The notes below the pieces were generated by a model, which was not told where the DNA came from, made no database searches, and saw only the letters and a list, made by a program, of their open reading frames with translations. A stretch of 64,000 bases of DNA from Kribbella caucasensis (GTDB lineage Bacteria; Actinomycetota; Actinomycetes; Propionibacteriales; Kribbellaceae): assembly GCF_004361855.1 (NCBI RefSeq), contig NZ_SNWQ01000004.1, positions 351,678-415,677 of the forward strand, given 5' to 3'. Position 1 is the first letter of the stretch; each line of letters starts with the position of its first letter. The position numbers and the translations under genes are program-made. Below, piece after piece: positions 8,985 to 18,189 of this stretch.

Positions 8985-10562
8985 GTGGTGCGGCAGACCT
9001 CGGGGGTGACAGCGCGGATCGCGGCGGCGATGACGCGCGCCCAGTCGGGCAGTCCGGCCGAGGCGGCCCAGGACATCCGCCGGCTGCTGACCGAGCTGGG
9101 TCCGGACCCGACGCCGGAGCGGGCGGCGGCGGAGTACGTGCGCGCCGTGGCGGCTCATCACGGCACCGACGCGGAGGAGGCGCTCGACGCGGTCGACGCG
9201 TGCATCCGGGTCGCTCGCGCGATCGACGAACCGGGCTGGGAGGCGAACGCGATCGCGCTGCGGATCGTCACGCTGATCCGGACCGGCGAGGGCGGCGACT
9301 CCGTGGCGGACCTGGTCGCGGCCGAGAACGCGTTGTCCCGCACGCACGATCTCGCCCTGGCCAGCTGGGCCCACACCGGCCTGGGATACGCCTACGACCT
9401 GCTCCGCTTGTTCGAGCTGTGCATCCCGCATTTCGAGCTCGCCGCCGCGACCGACGGTGATCCGCTCGACCTTGCCGAGGCGCCGGCGATCGACCGGCTC
9501 AACCTGGCCGAGTCAAACCTGCGCTGGGCGCACGAGATGGAGCGCCTCGGCGACCCGTCGTACGACGATCAGATCCGGCACCGCAAGGACGAGGCGCGGC
9601 GGTGGGCGGCCGAGGCGATCGAGGTGATCGTCCGCGACGACCTGCTCGGCTACTGGCCGATCGCCGGGCGGATGTGGCTGGCCGCGAGCAACGGCGACCG
9701 GGATCCGGTGCAGGCCACGGTGATCCTGAAGGACTGCCGCGACCAGCTGGTCAAGCTCGGCGACCATGAGCTGGCCGCGATCGCGGGCGCCTACCTGGCC
9801 AAGGCGTACGCCGCGCTCGGCCGGCTCGACGACGCCATGGAGGCCGCCGACCGAGCCGGCACGGATCTGCCGCCGACCTCAGATCCGCCCGTCGAGGCAC
9901 TCGTCCGGCACACCGCCGTCCAGATCGCCGCCGACGCGGGTGATGTCGGCGCCGCGGCCGGACTCCAGTACGCGCGCGCGATCACCCGCGGCTGGTGGGC
10001 CGAACGCCTGCGCGGCCTGTACGCCGTCCGCAGCGCCCTCGCCACCCACGAACTGTCCATCCGCCACGACGCCGAATGGCGAGCCGCCCGCGAGGATCCG
10101 CTCACCGGCGTCGGCAACCGGCGTGCCCTGGACGAACGGATGAACGCCGCCCTCGACTCCGGCCGATCCATCGCGGTGGTCGCGATCGACGTCGACGATC
10201 TCAAGGTGGTCAACGACAACCACGGCCACGCTCGCGGCGACGACGTACTACGCCTCGTCGGGCAACTCCTGACCGAACAGTCCCGCGCCGAGGACGTCGT
10301 GGCGCGAGCCGGCGGCGACGAATTCGTCGTGGTGCTGGACAACCCGGACGAACGCGGCGCCCGCGAACTCGTCGACCGGATCCGCAAGGCCGCCGACCGG
10401 ATCGCGGCCGAGGCCACCGACCCGTGGTTCGCCATGCTCCGGCTCAGCATCGGCCAGGCCTCCAGCACCGACGGCACCCCCATCACCGACCTGCTCACCC
10501 AGGCCGACATCCACATGTACACCGACAAACGCCGCCGCCGCACTCCCCCAGCCACCGCCTGA
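8985..10562 (+). CDS. TPR-like/GGDEF diguanylate cyclase, copy 2
   Basis: Tandem paralogue of the preceding gene: same length (525 aa), same helical N-terminal half (shared blocks such as WAHTGLGYAYD, RLFELCIPH, EAPAIDRLNLAE) and the same C-terminal GGDEF domain. Signature GGDEF is at 443-447 with the RxxD I-site (RAED) five residues upstream, so it should also be an active, feedback-inhibited diguanylate cyclase. Two GTG codons (8985, 8988) are possible starts; GGGGAGA just upstream favours 8988 for spacing. Convergent with the methyltransferase gene, with only 3 bases between stop codons and no room for a separate terminator. Confidence 0.88.
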   Translation: MVRQTSGVTARIAAAMTRAQSGSPAEAAQDIRRLLTELGPDPTPERAAAEYVRAVAAHHGTDAEEALDAVDACIRVARAIDEPGWEANAIALRIVTLIRTGEGGDSVADLVAAENALSRTHDLALASWAHTGLGYAYDLLRLFELCIPHFELAAATDGDPLDLAEAPAIDRLNLAESNLRWAHEMERLGDPSYDDQIRHRKDEARRWAAEAIEVIVRDDLLGYWPIAGRMWLAASNGDRDPVQATVILKDCRDQLVKLGDHELAAIAGAYLAKAYAALGRLDDAMEAADRAGTDLPPTSDPPVEALVRHTAVQIAADAGDVGAAAGLQYARAITRGWWAERLRGLYAVRSALATHELSIRHDAEWRAAREDPLTGVGNRRALDERMNAALDSGRSIAVVAIDVDDLKVVNDNHGHARGDDVLRLVGQLLTEQSRAEDVVARAGGDEFVVVLDNPDERGARELVDRIRKAADRIAAEATDPWFAMLRLSIGQASSTDGTPITDLLTQADIHMYTDKRRRRTPPATA

Positions 10563-10565
10563 CCC

Positions 10566-12014
10566 TTAGTAGTCGAGGAACCCTTCGACGACGAGCCGGC
10601 GGATCTCTGGCAGGTAGTCGGCTCGGAGATCGTCGCGGTCGAGGAGTGTGGCGAGGGCGTCGAGGATCTGGCCGGCCGTGAGGTCGCCGTCGCAGGCGCC
10701 GACGAAGCCGGCCAGGACGGTGTCCACCTGTTCGGCCCGGCGCATGCCCCGCTGGCGCCGGAGCACGATCGTCGCCGGATCCTCCGCTCCCGGTGGGCCG
10801 GCCGTCTCCTGGATCACGTCGTCGGCCACCTTGAGGAACAACTCGGTCAGCTCCGCCGGAACACCTTCCATCCGCTGGAACCGCTCCAGCACATGCGGCC
10901 CGATCGGCTGCTCGATCTCGTACGGCCACTCCTCCGCATCCGTGCTCCCCGCGACGTTGTGCAAGGTGATCCACCCCATGCCGATCGCCTCGACCTGCTG
11001 TTCGTCAAGCCAGCGCACCCATTCGTCATACCGACTCGGGTACTCCGGCCGCCCGTGCAGGCCCGCATCGCGCAACCACAGCTCGACGTACTCGGCCGGG
11101 TCGAGCTGCTCCCGTTGCACCGCCCAGCTGGACCGATCCCCCGTCCAGCCCGCGATCCGCTCCTGCCAGTCCTGGCCGCGAACGCAGGTCCAGTTCGCGA
11201 GCAGCTGACACCACCCGCCCTCACTCAGGTACTGCGGCGCCTGGCGCACGAGCTGCTCGACCACGGAGTCCCCCGCGAACCCCGTCTCCCGATACGTCAG
11301 CTTCCCGTCCGTCGGCGGCGCGATCACGTACGGCGGGTTGCTGACTATTAGGTCGAACCTCTCCGATTCGACCGGCTGGTAAAGACTTCCGCCACGAACG
11401 TCGAGCTCGACCCGGTTCAGGGCGGCCGTCCATCGGGTCAGCCGCAGGGCACGGTCGTTCACGTCCGTGGCGACGATGTGGTTCGCCCGGTCGGCCAGAT
11501 GCAGAGCCTGGATCCCGCAGCCGGTGCCGAGATCGAGCGCCTTCTCCACCTTCAGCGGGACGGTCAGCTTCACCAGACTGAGGCTCGCCGGCGCGATACC
11601 GAGGACGTAGTCGGGCCGCATCGGTTCGCGGCGGCCGTCCAGCCCCGGCGTGAGATCGGCGACCACCCACCAGCTCCGGTCGTCCTCCGCGTACGGCCGG
11701 ATGTCCACCGCCGCCCTGAGCTCGCCACCATCGGCCACGAGGATGCCTAGGGCAAGTAATTCGTCGAGTGGAATCGCCTTGCGCGCAAGGGTTTCCGGTA
11801 CCGGGCGCTGCAACAGGAAGAGACGGATCAAGGTGTCGAGGGCATCACCACCGGCCGTCTGACGGTAGGCGAGCGTGGTCTCGTTCCGCGTCAGTGCGGC
11901 GTTGGCCTGGGGTCCGAGGCGCTCGGCAACACCCTCGACCGTGTACCCCGCCGCCTCGAACGCAGCACGCAACCGGTCCCCGCAGGCGATCGTCAGCTCT
12001 TCCATGCCGACCAT
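10566..12014 (-). CDS. Class I SAM-dependent methyltransferase (HemK/RsmC-like)
   Basis: Rossmann-fold methyltransferase of 482 aa. An N-terminal region of ~140 residues (MEELTIACGDRL..., all-alpha) precedes the catalytic domain: motif I LDLGTGCGIQALHLA binds SAM, and VSNPPYV is the NPPY motif of N-methyltransferases acting on glutamine or nucleic-acid amino groups. The C-terminal ~170 residues are a further actinobacterial domain of unknown role. Homologues in actinobacteria are usually annotated only as DUF7059/DUF7782 methyltransferases; the target is unknown. M1 (12014) or M4 (12005) may be the start; GAGG lies just before M1. Convergent with the GGDEF pair. Confidence 0.82.
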   Translation of the reverse strand: MVGMEELTIACGDRLRAAFEAAGYTVEGVAERLGPQANAALTRNETTLAYRQTAGGDALDTLIRLFLLQRPVPETLARKAIPLDELLALGILVADGGELRAAVDIRPYAEDDRSWWVVADLTPGLDGRREPMRPDYVLGIAPASLSLVKLTVPLKVEKALDLGTGCGIQALHLADRANHIVATDVNDRALRLTRWTAALNRVELDVRGGSLYQPVESERFDLIVSNPPYVIAPPTDGKLTYRETGFAGDSVVEQLVRQAPQYLSEGGWCQLLANWTCVRGQDWQERIAGWTGDRSSWAVQREQLDPAEYVELWLRDAGLHGRPEYPSRYDEWVRWLDEQQVEAIGMGWITLHNVAGSTDAEEWPYEIEQPIGPHVLERFQRMEGVPAELTELFLKVADDVIQETAGPPGAEDPATIVLRRQRGMRRAEQVDTVLAGFVGACDGDLTAGQILDALATLLDRDDLRADYLPEIRRLVVEGFLDY

Positions 12015-12044
12015 CCTCGCAGGCCCAGTGTTTCGCCTTCGTTA

Positions 12045-12833
12045 TCAGAAGTAGTACGGCGTCGCGGTACGGAAGACCTCGGCGAGTTTGGCCTTGACGG
12101 CGGTACGGTGCGGGACCTTCTTCTTGACCTGATCGATCCGGACGCCATGATCGAGCAGCAGGTAGACCACGCGGAGCGTCCGCAGGGTGTTGGACACCTC
12201 GGGCCGGATCCCATCGGCCGGGTGGTTGCCGACCGCCCAGAGCGCGGGGTCGAGCCAGCCGGTCGCGTCCGCCTCGGTCAGGTCGGAGCGGGTCAGCGTC
12301 GCGGCCAGGGCGAACCCCAGCCGGTCGTCCTCGAGATCGCGCAGCACGAACGAGGTCGGGGTCAGCAGCCGGCCGATCCCGAGCCGCAGCATCTCGACCG
12401 GCTCGACCGCCGGCATCAGGCCGAGCGTGCCGAGCAGGTCGCCGCCATGGGCGACAGCGTGCAGCCAGCCCAGTTTCGGGTCGAAGCCGCGCAGGTCCTC
12501 CTCGGCGACGTACCAGCGTTCGAACGGCGGCACCCAGCTCGGCTCGAACACGCCGGCCGTGACGATCGAGTCCAGGATCAGCGGGGCGAACGTGCGCGCC
12601 TGGACCTCGGCATCACCGAGCCTGGCGACCATCTCGTCGCCGAGCTCACGCAACTGGTCCTTGCCGAGCACGCCATTCCCGATCCAGGTGGCCAGCGTCG
12701 AGTACGCCTGCGCGTCCCGGACCACCGGGTCGGGTGACCGCAGCATCGTGGACAGCTCCGCGACGAGATCGGTGAGCGGACGATCGGTCGGAACGGCGAA
12801 GCCGTCGGTGCGCACCCGGGCCCAGTCGGTCAT
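12045..12833 (-). CDS. DUF2785 family protein
   Basis: 262-residue cytoplasmic protein without signal peptide or membrane segment. The pattern (LRSPDPVVRDAQAYSTLATWIGNG, LGDEMVARLGD, FDPKLGWLHAVAHGGDLLG) matches DUF2785, an alpha-helical family of unknown function. On the minus strand TAGCGT lies 6 bases before the ATG, so it may be a leaderless transcript. It ends 30 bases before the methyltransferase start in the same direction, so the two may be co-transcribed. Function unknown. Confidence 0.75.
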   Translation of the reverse strand: MTDWARVRTDGFAVPTDRPLTDLVAELSTMLRSPDPVVRDAQAYSTLATWIGNGVLGKDQLRELGDEMVARLGDAEVQARTFAPLILDSIVTAGVFEPSWVPPFERWYVAEEDLRGFDPKLGWLHAVAHGGDLLGTLGLMPAVEPVEMLRLGIGRLLTPTSFVLRDLEDDRLGFALAATLTRSDLTEADATGWLDPALWAVGNHPADGIRPEVSNTLRTLRVVYLLLDHGVRIDQVKKKVPHRTAVKAKLAEVFRTATPYYF

Positions 12834-12906
12834 GCGCGCACGCTAACCGGTTCATCAACAAACCCGCCACCCCCGTTCCGCAAACGCCCACCGGATACAT
12901 GGGAAA

Positions 12907-12943
12907 CGGCCCGTGGTGCATCCGATGGATGCGCCACGGGCCG
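12907..12943 (-). terminator. Strong hairpin after ABC exporter operon (second of two)
   Basis: 17-base arms 12907-12923 and 12927-12943 pair at 16 of 17 positions, with one G-U-type mismatch and a GAT loop. The site follows the ABC permease gene on the minus strand and precedes the DUF2785 gene, separating the two units. Confidence 0.75.
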
Positions 12944-12978
12944 AAGCGGCCAGGACCCCTCAGCCCGGCCGGGCCCTC

Positions 12979-13007
12979 ACCGCCGGATCGCTGCACCATC
13001 CGGCGGT
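12979..13007 (-). terminator. First hairpin after ABC exporter operon
   Basis: Perfect 10-base arms ACCGCCGGAT (12979-12988) and ATCCGGCGGT (12998-13007) begin seven bases after the permease stop codon. With the second hairpin downstream this makes a tandem terminator. Confidence 0.7.
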
Positions 13008-13013
13008 TGCTTA

Positions 13014-13778
13014 TTAGGCGTCGCGCTTGCTGGCACTGAACAGGGCCAGCGTCATCAGCGCGGCTGCCCAGCCCGCGAAGTAGAGCAGCGCCCACCAGGG
13101 ACCGAGGGCGAAGCTCGAGCCGGCCGCGTCACCACCGGCGAGCCCGAAGTCCTGACCCTGGTTGAGGAACGAGCTGCCGTTCGCGAACGGCGACCACTTG
13201 GACAGGTCGTCGCCGACCTTCGGGATCAGGTTGAACAGGTTCTCGACCAGCAGCGGCCACAGGATCAGGATCGCGATCGCCCCGGCGCTCTGCCGGATCA
13301 GGATGCCGACCGCCACCGCGATCACCGCGGACAGCGCGAAGATCAGGCCCTGACCGGCGATCAGCCGCCACTCCGCGCTGGTGTTGATCGCCAGGTCGGC
13401 ATTGGCCGCGAACAGGTTGCCGATACCCCAGCCGCCGAACGCCGCGATCAGGCCGACCACAGCGGCCAGGAAGGCGACCACGGCCGTCTTACCGAGCAGC
13501 AGCGAGGCACGCTGCGGCACCGCCTGGAAGCTGGTCCGGATGGTGCCGAACCGGTACTCGGTGGTGACGGCGAGCGCGGCCATCACCATCATCACCATCT
13601 GGCTGAGCTGGGCGCCCGGCTGGGTGATGAAGATGGTCGCCTGCTGCTCCTCCTCGGCGTTGAGGAATCCCGTCGTCAGGGCGGCGAAACCGACCGTCAG
13701 CACGGCGGCGATGATCATGCACCACCACGGTGAGCGGGTGGAGAAGAGCTTGATCCGCTCGACTGCGATGACCGACAT
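13014..13778 (-). CDS. ABC-2 type transporter permease
   Basis: Integral membrane subunit (254 aa) of an ABC exporter. About six hydrophobic segments are visible (MIIAAVLTVGFAALT; MVMMVMAALAV; AVVAFLAAVVGLIAAFGG; GLIFALSAVIAVAVGILI; AIAILILWPLLVENL; ALLYFAGWAAALMTLALF), typical of ABC-2 half-size permeases. TEYRFGTIRTSFQAVPQR is the conserved cytoplasmic loop of this group. It lies one base after the ATPase stop, so the pair is translationally linked. Substrate unknown; such pairs often confer peptide or drug resistance. Confidence 0.85.
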   Translation of the reverse strand: MSVIAVERIKLFSTRSPWWCMIIAAVLTVGFAALTTGFLNAEEEQQATIFITQPGAQLSQMVMMVMAALAVTTEYRFGTIRTSFQAVPQRASLLLGKTAVVAFLAAVVGLIAAFGGWGIGNLFAANADLAINTSAEWRLIAGQGLIFALSAVIAVAVGILIRQSAGAIAILILWPLLVENLFNLIPKVGDDLSKWSPFANGSSFLNQGQDFGLAGGDAAGSSFALGPWWALLYFAGWAAALMTLALFSASKRDA

Positions 13779-13779
13779 G

Positions 13780-14775
13780 TCAGTTGTCCTCCTTCGGCCC
13801 CGCGGCCACCTCGGTGCCGGACAGCGCCGGTACGTTCACGTCCGTGACCTCGGCGATCTCGTGCGCGTGGTACTCGACCGAGTCGCCGGTCATCTGCATG
13901 AAGGCCGCCTCCAGCGAACCGCGCTGCAGCGTCAGCTCGTGCAGGACGATGCCCTGGGCGGCGGCCAGCTCACCGATCTGGTCGGTGGTCACGTTGCCCT
14001 CGACGAACAGCGCCTTGCTCTGGTCGTCCGGCTCCTCGACCCGGGTGACCAGGTTGTGCTGCTGCAGCAAGCCCTGGAACTGGTCGAGCTGCGGGCTGCG
14101 GACCTTGACCGTCGTGCCGCTGGCGCGGTCGACGAACTCGGTGGTCGAGCTCTGCGCGATCAGCTTGCCGCGGCCGATCACGATCAGTTCCTCGGCGGTC
14201 AGCGCCATCTCGGACAGCAGGTGGCTGGAGACCAGCACGGTCCGGCCCTCGTCGGCCAGCCGGTGCATGAAGGTCCGGATCCAGACGATGCCCTCCGGGT
14301 CGAGACCGTTCACCGGTTCGTCGAAGAGCAGGATCTCCGGATCGCCGAGCAGCGCGCCGGCGATGCCGAGCCGCTGGCTCATACCCAGCGAGTAGGCGCC
14401 GGCCCGCTTGTTCGCGACCGAGCTCAGGCCGACCATGTCGAGCACCGTGTCGACCCGGTCCTTGGGCAGCTTGTTGGACGCGGCCATCCAGGCCAGGTGG
14501 GCGCGGGCCGATCGGTTCGGGTGCACCCACTTCGCGTCCAGCAGGGCGCCGATCTTGGTCAGCGGCTGGTGCAGGTCGCGGTAGTGCTGTCCATCGATCC
14601 GGACGTCGCCGGAAGTGGGGGTGTCGAGACCGAGGATCATCCGCATGGTGGTCGACTTGCCGGCCCCGTTGGGGCCGAGGAAGCCGGTCACCTTGCCTGG
14701 TTTCACCTCGAACGACAGGTTGTCAACGGCAACGGTTGCGCCGTATCGCTTGGTGAGGCCTTTTGCCTCGATCAT
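13780..14775 (-). CDS. ABC transporter ATP-binding protein
   Basis: Nucleotide-binding subunit (331 aa) of the exporter with the downstream permease. Walker A GPNGAGKST near residue 35, Q-loop region, signature YSLGMSQRLGIAGALL and Walker B ILLFDEPVNGLDP are all present. The ~100 residues after the core form a DUF4162-like C-terminal domain, and the last ~35 residues are an acidic tail. First gene of a two-gene minus-strand operon. No adjacent regulator, so its inducer is unknown. Confidence 0.92.
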   Translation of the reverse strand: MIEAKGLTKRYGATVAVDNLSFEVKPGKVTGFLGPNGAGKSTTMRMILGLDTPTSGDVRIDGQHYRDLHQPLTKIGALLDAKWVHPNRSARAHLAWMAASNKLPKDRVDTVLDMVGLSSVANKRAGAYSLGMSQRLGIAGALLGDPEILLFDEPVNGLDPEGIVWIRTFMHRLADEGRTVLVSSHLLSEMALTAEELIVIGRGKLIAQSSTTEFVDRASGTTVKVRSPQLDQFQGLLQQHNLVTRVEEPDDQSKALFVEGNVTTDQIGELAAAQGIVLHELTLQRGSLEAAFMQMTGDSVEYHAHEIAEVTDVNVPALSGTEVAAGPKEDN

Positions 14776-15060
14776 CGCCGTACTCCTCGTTCGGTAGCGC
14801 GCCGGATGTCAGGGCGGGCAGTCAACTCAGTATCGAGGCCGAGCCGGGTCACCACATCGGACCCCGGTCTGATCCGGTGTGTCCACCTCACGATGGAGTC
14901 TCCCGGCCGGCCGGTGCCCGACACCATCAGGCAACCCCCTGACACTGCCCCCGAGCATCCCCTACTCGGGCGTGCACCCGCATCCGACGAAAGTCGACGA
15001 CACCCTGACCAAAGGGGCAAAAGGTTTGCATCCAGATGGAAAGGGTGCGGGCAAACGGAA

Positions 15061-15090
15061 GGCCCACCGGGAGGGATCTCCCGGTGGGCC
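15061..15090 (-). terminator. Terminator of hppA
   Basis: Perfect 13-base arms (15061-15073 and 15078-15090; GGCCCACCGGGAG and its complement) with a GGAT loop lie 14 bases after the hppA stop. This is one of the clearest intrinsic terminators in the window. Confidence 0.85.
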
Positions 15091-15104
15091 GAGCGTTTGA
15101 TCGA

Positions 15105-17408
15105 TCAGGCCGCGGCGTTGACCTCGGCCGGCGTGTCGGAGATGACCGACTCACGGCGCTTGGAGACGACCACGGCCCCCGTGAGGATGGCCACCGCCAC
15201 CAAGGCGATGATGATCCGCAGCGGGGTGTTGGTGTCGTCACCGATCGACGACATACCGACCACGGCCGGCGCGATCAGCACCGAGACCAGGTTCATCACC
15301 TTGATCAGCGGGTTGATCGCCGGGCCGGCGGTGTCCTTGAACGGGTCACCGACGGTGTCACCGATGACGGTGGCCTCGTGCGCCGGCGAACCCTTGCCGC
15401 CGTGGTTGCCGTCCTCGACCAACTTCTTCGCGTTGTCCCAGGCACCACCGGAGTTGGCCAGGAAGACGGCCATCAGGGTGCCGGATGCGATCGCCCCGGC
15501 CAGGTAGCCGGCCAGCGCCGGGGCACCGAGGCCGAAGCCGACGGCGATCGGTGCAGTGAGCGCGAGCAGACCCGGAGTGGCCAGCTCCCGCAGCGAGTCC
15601 TTGGTGCAGATGTCGACAACCTTGCCGTACTCCGGCTTGCCGGTGCCGTCCATTATCCCCGGGATGTCGCGGAACTGGCGGCGAACCTCGTACACGACCG
15701 CACCGGCGGCGCGGCCGACGGCGTTGATCGCGAGGCCGGAGAACATGAACACCACAGCGGCACCGATGATGATGCCGACCAGGGTGCTCGGGTTGAACAC
15801 CAATGCGTCCGCCTCGAACTTGGCGTAGTTCTCCGCCAGCGAGGACCGGATCGAGTCGGTGTAGGAACCGAACAGCGCGGTCGCCGCGAGCACCGCGGTG
15901 GCGATCGCGATGCCCTTGGTGATCGCCTTGGTGGTGTTGCCGACTGCGTCCAGCTCGGTCAGGATCTGGGCCGCCTCGCCGTCCACGTCACCGGACATCT
16001 CGGCGATGCCCTGGGCGTTGTCGGAGACCGGGCCGAAGGTGTCCATCGCGACGATGACGCCGACGGTGGTCAGCAGACCACAACCGGCCAGCGCGATCGC
16101 GAACAGCGCGACCACACCCGACCCGCCGACCAGGAACGCGCCGTACACGGCGGCCGCGATCACCAGGGCGGTGTAGACGGCCGACTCGAAGCCGACCGCG
16201 ATGCCGGACAGGATCACCGTAGCGGCACCCGTCAGCGAGGTCTTGCCGACGTCCTTGACCGGCTTGTCCTCGGTACCGGTGAAGTAGCCGGTCAGGGCCA
16301 GGATGACCGCGGCCAGCACGATGCCGATGATCACCGAGACGGTGGCGATGACCCGCGGGTCGCCGTCGTTGGCGGCGATCGCCTCGGTGGCGCCGGTCAG
16401 CTCCCGGAAGGTGCCCGGCAGATAGACGAACGCCGCGACCGTACAGAGCACCGCGGAGATCGCCGCGGAGATGTAGAAGGCCCGGTTGATCGTGCGCAGA
16501 CCGTTCTCGCCGGTGCGCGGGCGGGTCAGGTAGACGCCGACGACCGCGGTGAGCGCGCCGATGGCCGGCACGATCAGCGGGAAGATCAGGCCCTGCTCGC
16601 CGAACGCGGCCTTGCCCAGGATCAGCGAGGCGACCAGCATGACGGCGTACGACTCGAACAGGTCGGCCGCCATACCGGCGCAGTCACCGACGTTGTCGCC
16701 CACGTTGTCGGCGATGGTCGCCGCGTTCCGCGGGTCGTCCTCGGGGATGTTCTGCTCGACCTTGCCGACCAGGTCGGCGCCGACATCGGCGGCCTTGGTG
16801 AAGATACCGCCGCCGACCCGCATGAACATGGCCAGCATGGCGGCACCGAAACCGAAGCCCTCGAGCACGGTCGGAGCGTCACCCTTGAACAGCAGCACGA
16901 CCACGGCGGCGCCGAGCAGGCCGAGACCCACGGTCGCCATCCCGACGGTCCCACCGGTCCGGAACGCGACCCGCATGGCGGGCTCGCGGCCCTCGTCCCG
17001 TGCCGCGGCGGCGACCCGGACGTTCGCCCGCGTCGCGAGCCACATGCCCAGGTAACCGATCGCCGCGGAGAAGCCCGCGCCGACCAGGAAGAAGACCGAC
17101 CGGAAGATCTTCAGCACGGTCTCGTTGTCGCCGTCACTGTGCGCGGGCAGCAGGAACAGCAACAGGAATGCGACCACAGCGAAGATCGACAACGTCCGGA
17201 ACTGGCGGCTCAGATAGGCGGATGCGCCTTCCTGGACCGCCGCGGCGATCGTCTTCATGTTCTCGGTGCCATCGTTCGCGGCAAGCACCTGACCGCGGAA
17301 GACCATCGCGATGAGGACCGCGAGAACCGCGATCACCCCGACGACGACAACCAGCGTGGTGTTGCTCGACGAAAGATCCACCGCTTGTGCAGCAAGCAGC
17401 GCGGACAT
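15105..17408 (-). CDS. hppA: K+-independent H+-translocating membrane pyrophosphatase
   Basis: Couples hydrolysis of inorganic pyrophosphate to proton pumping across the cell membrane. The 767-residue product has about 16 membrane helices and the family pyrophosphate/Mg site DVGADLVGKVE plus DNVGDNVGD clusters. The K+-dependence determinant reads GNTTKAITKG near residue 490; Lys at this place marks the K+-independent, proton-pumping class, whereas K+-dependent enzymes have Ala. The ATG at 17408 is chosen because AAGGAGGA lies directly upstream, although the frame is open to 17516. Neighbouring bldG and the helicase reproduce the Streptomyces order hppA-bldG-helicase. Confidence 0.96.
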   Translation of the reverse strand: MSALLAAQAVDLSSSNTTLVVVVGVIAVLAVLIAMVFRGQVLAANDGTENMKTIAAAVQEGASAYLSRQFRTLSIFAVVAFLLLFLLPAHSDGDNETVLKIFRSVFFLVGAGFSAAIGYLGMWLATRANVRVAAAARDEGREPAMRVAFRTGGTVGMATVGLGLLGAAVVVLLFKGDAPTVLEGFGFGAAMLAMFMRVGGGIFTKAADVGADLVGKVEQNIPEDDPRNAATIADNVGDNVGDCAGMAADLFESYAVMLVASLILGKAAFGEQGLIFPLIVPAIGALTAVVGVYLTRPRTGENGLRTINRAFYISAAISAVLCTVAAFVYLPGTFRELTGATEAIAANDGDPRVIATVSVIIGIVLAAVILALTGYFTGTEDKPVKDVGKTSLTGAATVILSGIAVGFESAVYTALVIAAAVYGAFLVGGSGVVALFAIALAGCGLLTTVGVIVAMDTFGPVSDNAQGIAEMSGDVDGEAAQILTELDAVGNTTKAITKGIAIATAVLAATALFGSYTDSIRSSLAENYAKFEADALVFNPSTLVGIIIGAAVVFMFSGLAINAVGRAAGAVVYEVRRQFRDIPGIMDGTGKPEYGKVVDICTKDSLRELATPGLLALTAPIAVGFGLGAPALAGYLAGAIASGTLMAVFLANSGGAWDNAKKLVEDGNHGGKGSPAHEATVIGDTVGDPFKDTAGPAINPLIKVMNLVSVLIAPAVVGMSSIGDDTNTPLRIIIALVAVAILTGAVVVSKRRESVISDTPAEVNAAA

Positions 17409-17635
17409 CCGTCCTCCTTGTTGGCAACCCCTCAGGGCTTGACGGCCCTCGCCCTGCCACAACCGAAGGGTTGGGAAAATACGACACAGCGCCAATGGCC
17501 TGGCGCGGTGGGTCACTCTAACCGGTATCCGACCAGACCTGACGACAGGGTGGTCTACGCCATACCCGAGGCCTCAGGCAAGCGGATCACCCAGGGTGAT
17601 GACAGGGACACCTTTTCGGATTCGGCTGGACCGGT

Positions 17636-17965
17636 TCAGGTGGCCGAGGCGACGTCGGGGTGGATCTCGAAGACCTTCGTCAGCCCGGTGATCCGGAAGA
17701 TCTTGAGCAGCCGTTCCTGGGTGCAGACCAGGGTCAGCGAACCCTCGTGAGTGCGTACCCGTTTCAGTCCGCCGACCAGGACGCCGAGACCGGTGGAGTC
17801 CAGGAACTCCACGCGTTCCAGGTCGACGACCAGGTCGTACTGACCCGCGTCGACGAGCGAGACCAGGGTCTCGCGGAGCTTGGGCGCGGTGTAGACGTCG
17901 ATCTCCCCGCCCACTTCGAGGACGGTACGTCCGCCCTCAGGACGTGTCGTCAGCGACAGATCCAC
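17636..17965 (-). CDS. bldG: BldG-type anti-anti-sigma factor (STAS domain)
   Basis: Small cytoplasmic STAS protein (109 aa) that, when dephosphorylated, sequesters anti-sigma factors; in Streptomyces BldG controls development and stress sigma factors. Sequence blocks [32 protein letters not shown] and RILKIF-like [14 protein letters not shown] are nearly BldG. The phosphoacceptor in FLDSTGLG is Ser57 when the GTG at 17965 is used, the same number as in S. coelicolor BldG, and GGAGG lies five bases upstream; the longer frame to 18055 is therefore rejected. The RsbW-like kinase gene normally following bldG is absent: the 227 bases to hppA hold no gene. Confidence 0.93.
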   Translation of the reverse strand: MDLSLTTRPEGGRTVLEVGGEIDVYTAPKLRETLVSLVDAGQYDLVVDLERVEFLDSTGLGVLVGGLKRVRTHEGSLTLVCTQERLLKIFRITGLTKVFEIHPDVASAT

Positions 17966-18189
17966 TTCGGCCTCCGATCGGCATGAACTGCTGCATTCAA
18001 CCATGTACGGACCGTGAGAAGGGCCGTGTCCGAAAACTCTTTCATCCCAGCTCATCCCACGTCGACCTACCTGGCCGAAATCCCTTGTGCATCAGCACAC
18101 GCACCGGACCTGTGCATTCGACCGTGCATCCGGCGCCCGTCGACGCATTGTCCGAGCAGCCTATGACGCGGGGCGCTAGGGTCGTTGCC

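Noticed and set aside
17965..18055. Longer BldG start
   Set aside because: The GTG at 17965 has a ribosome site and sets the phosphosite at Ser57.
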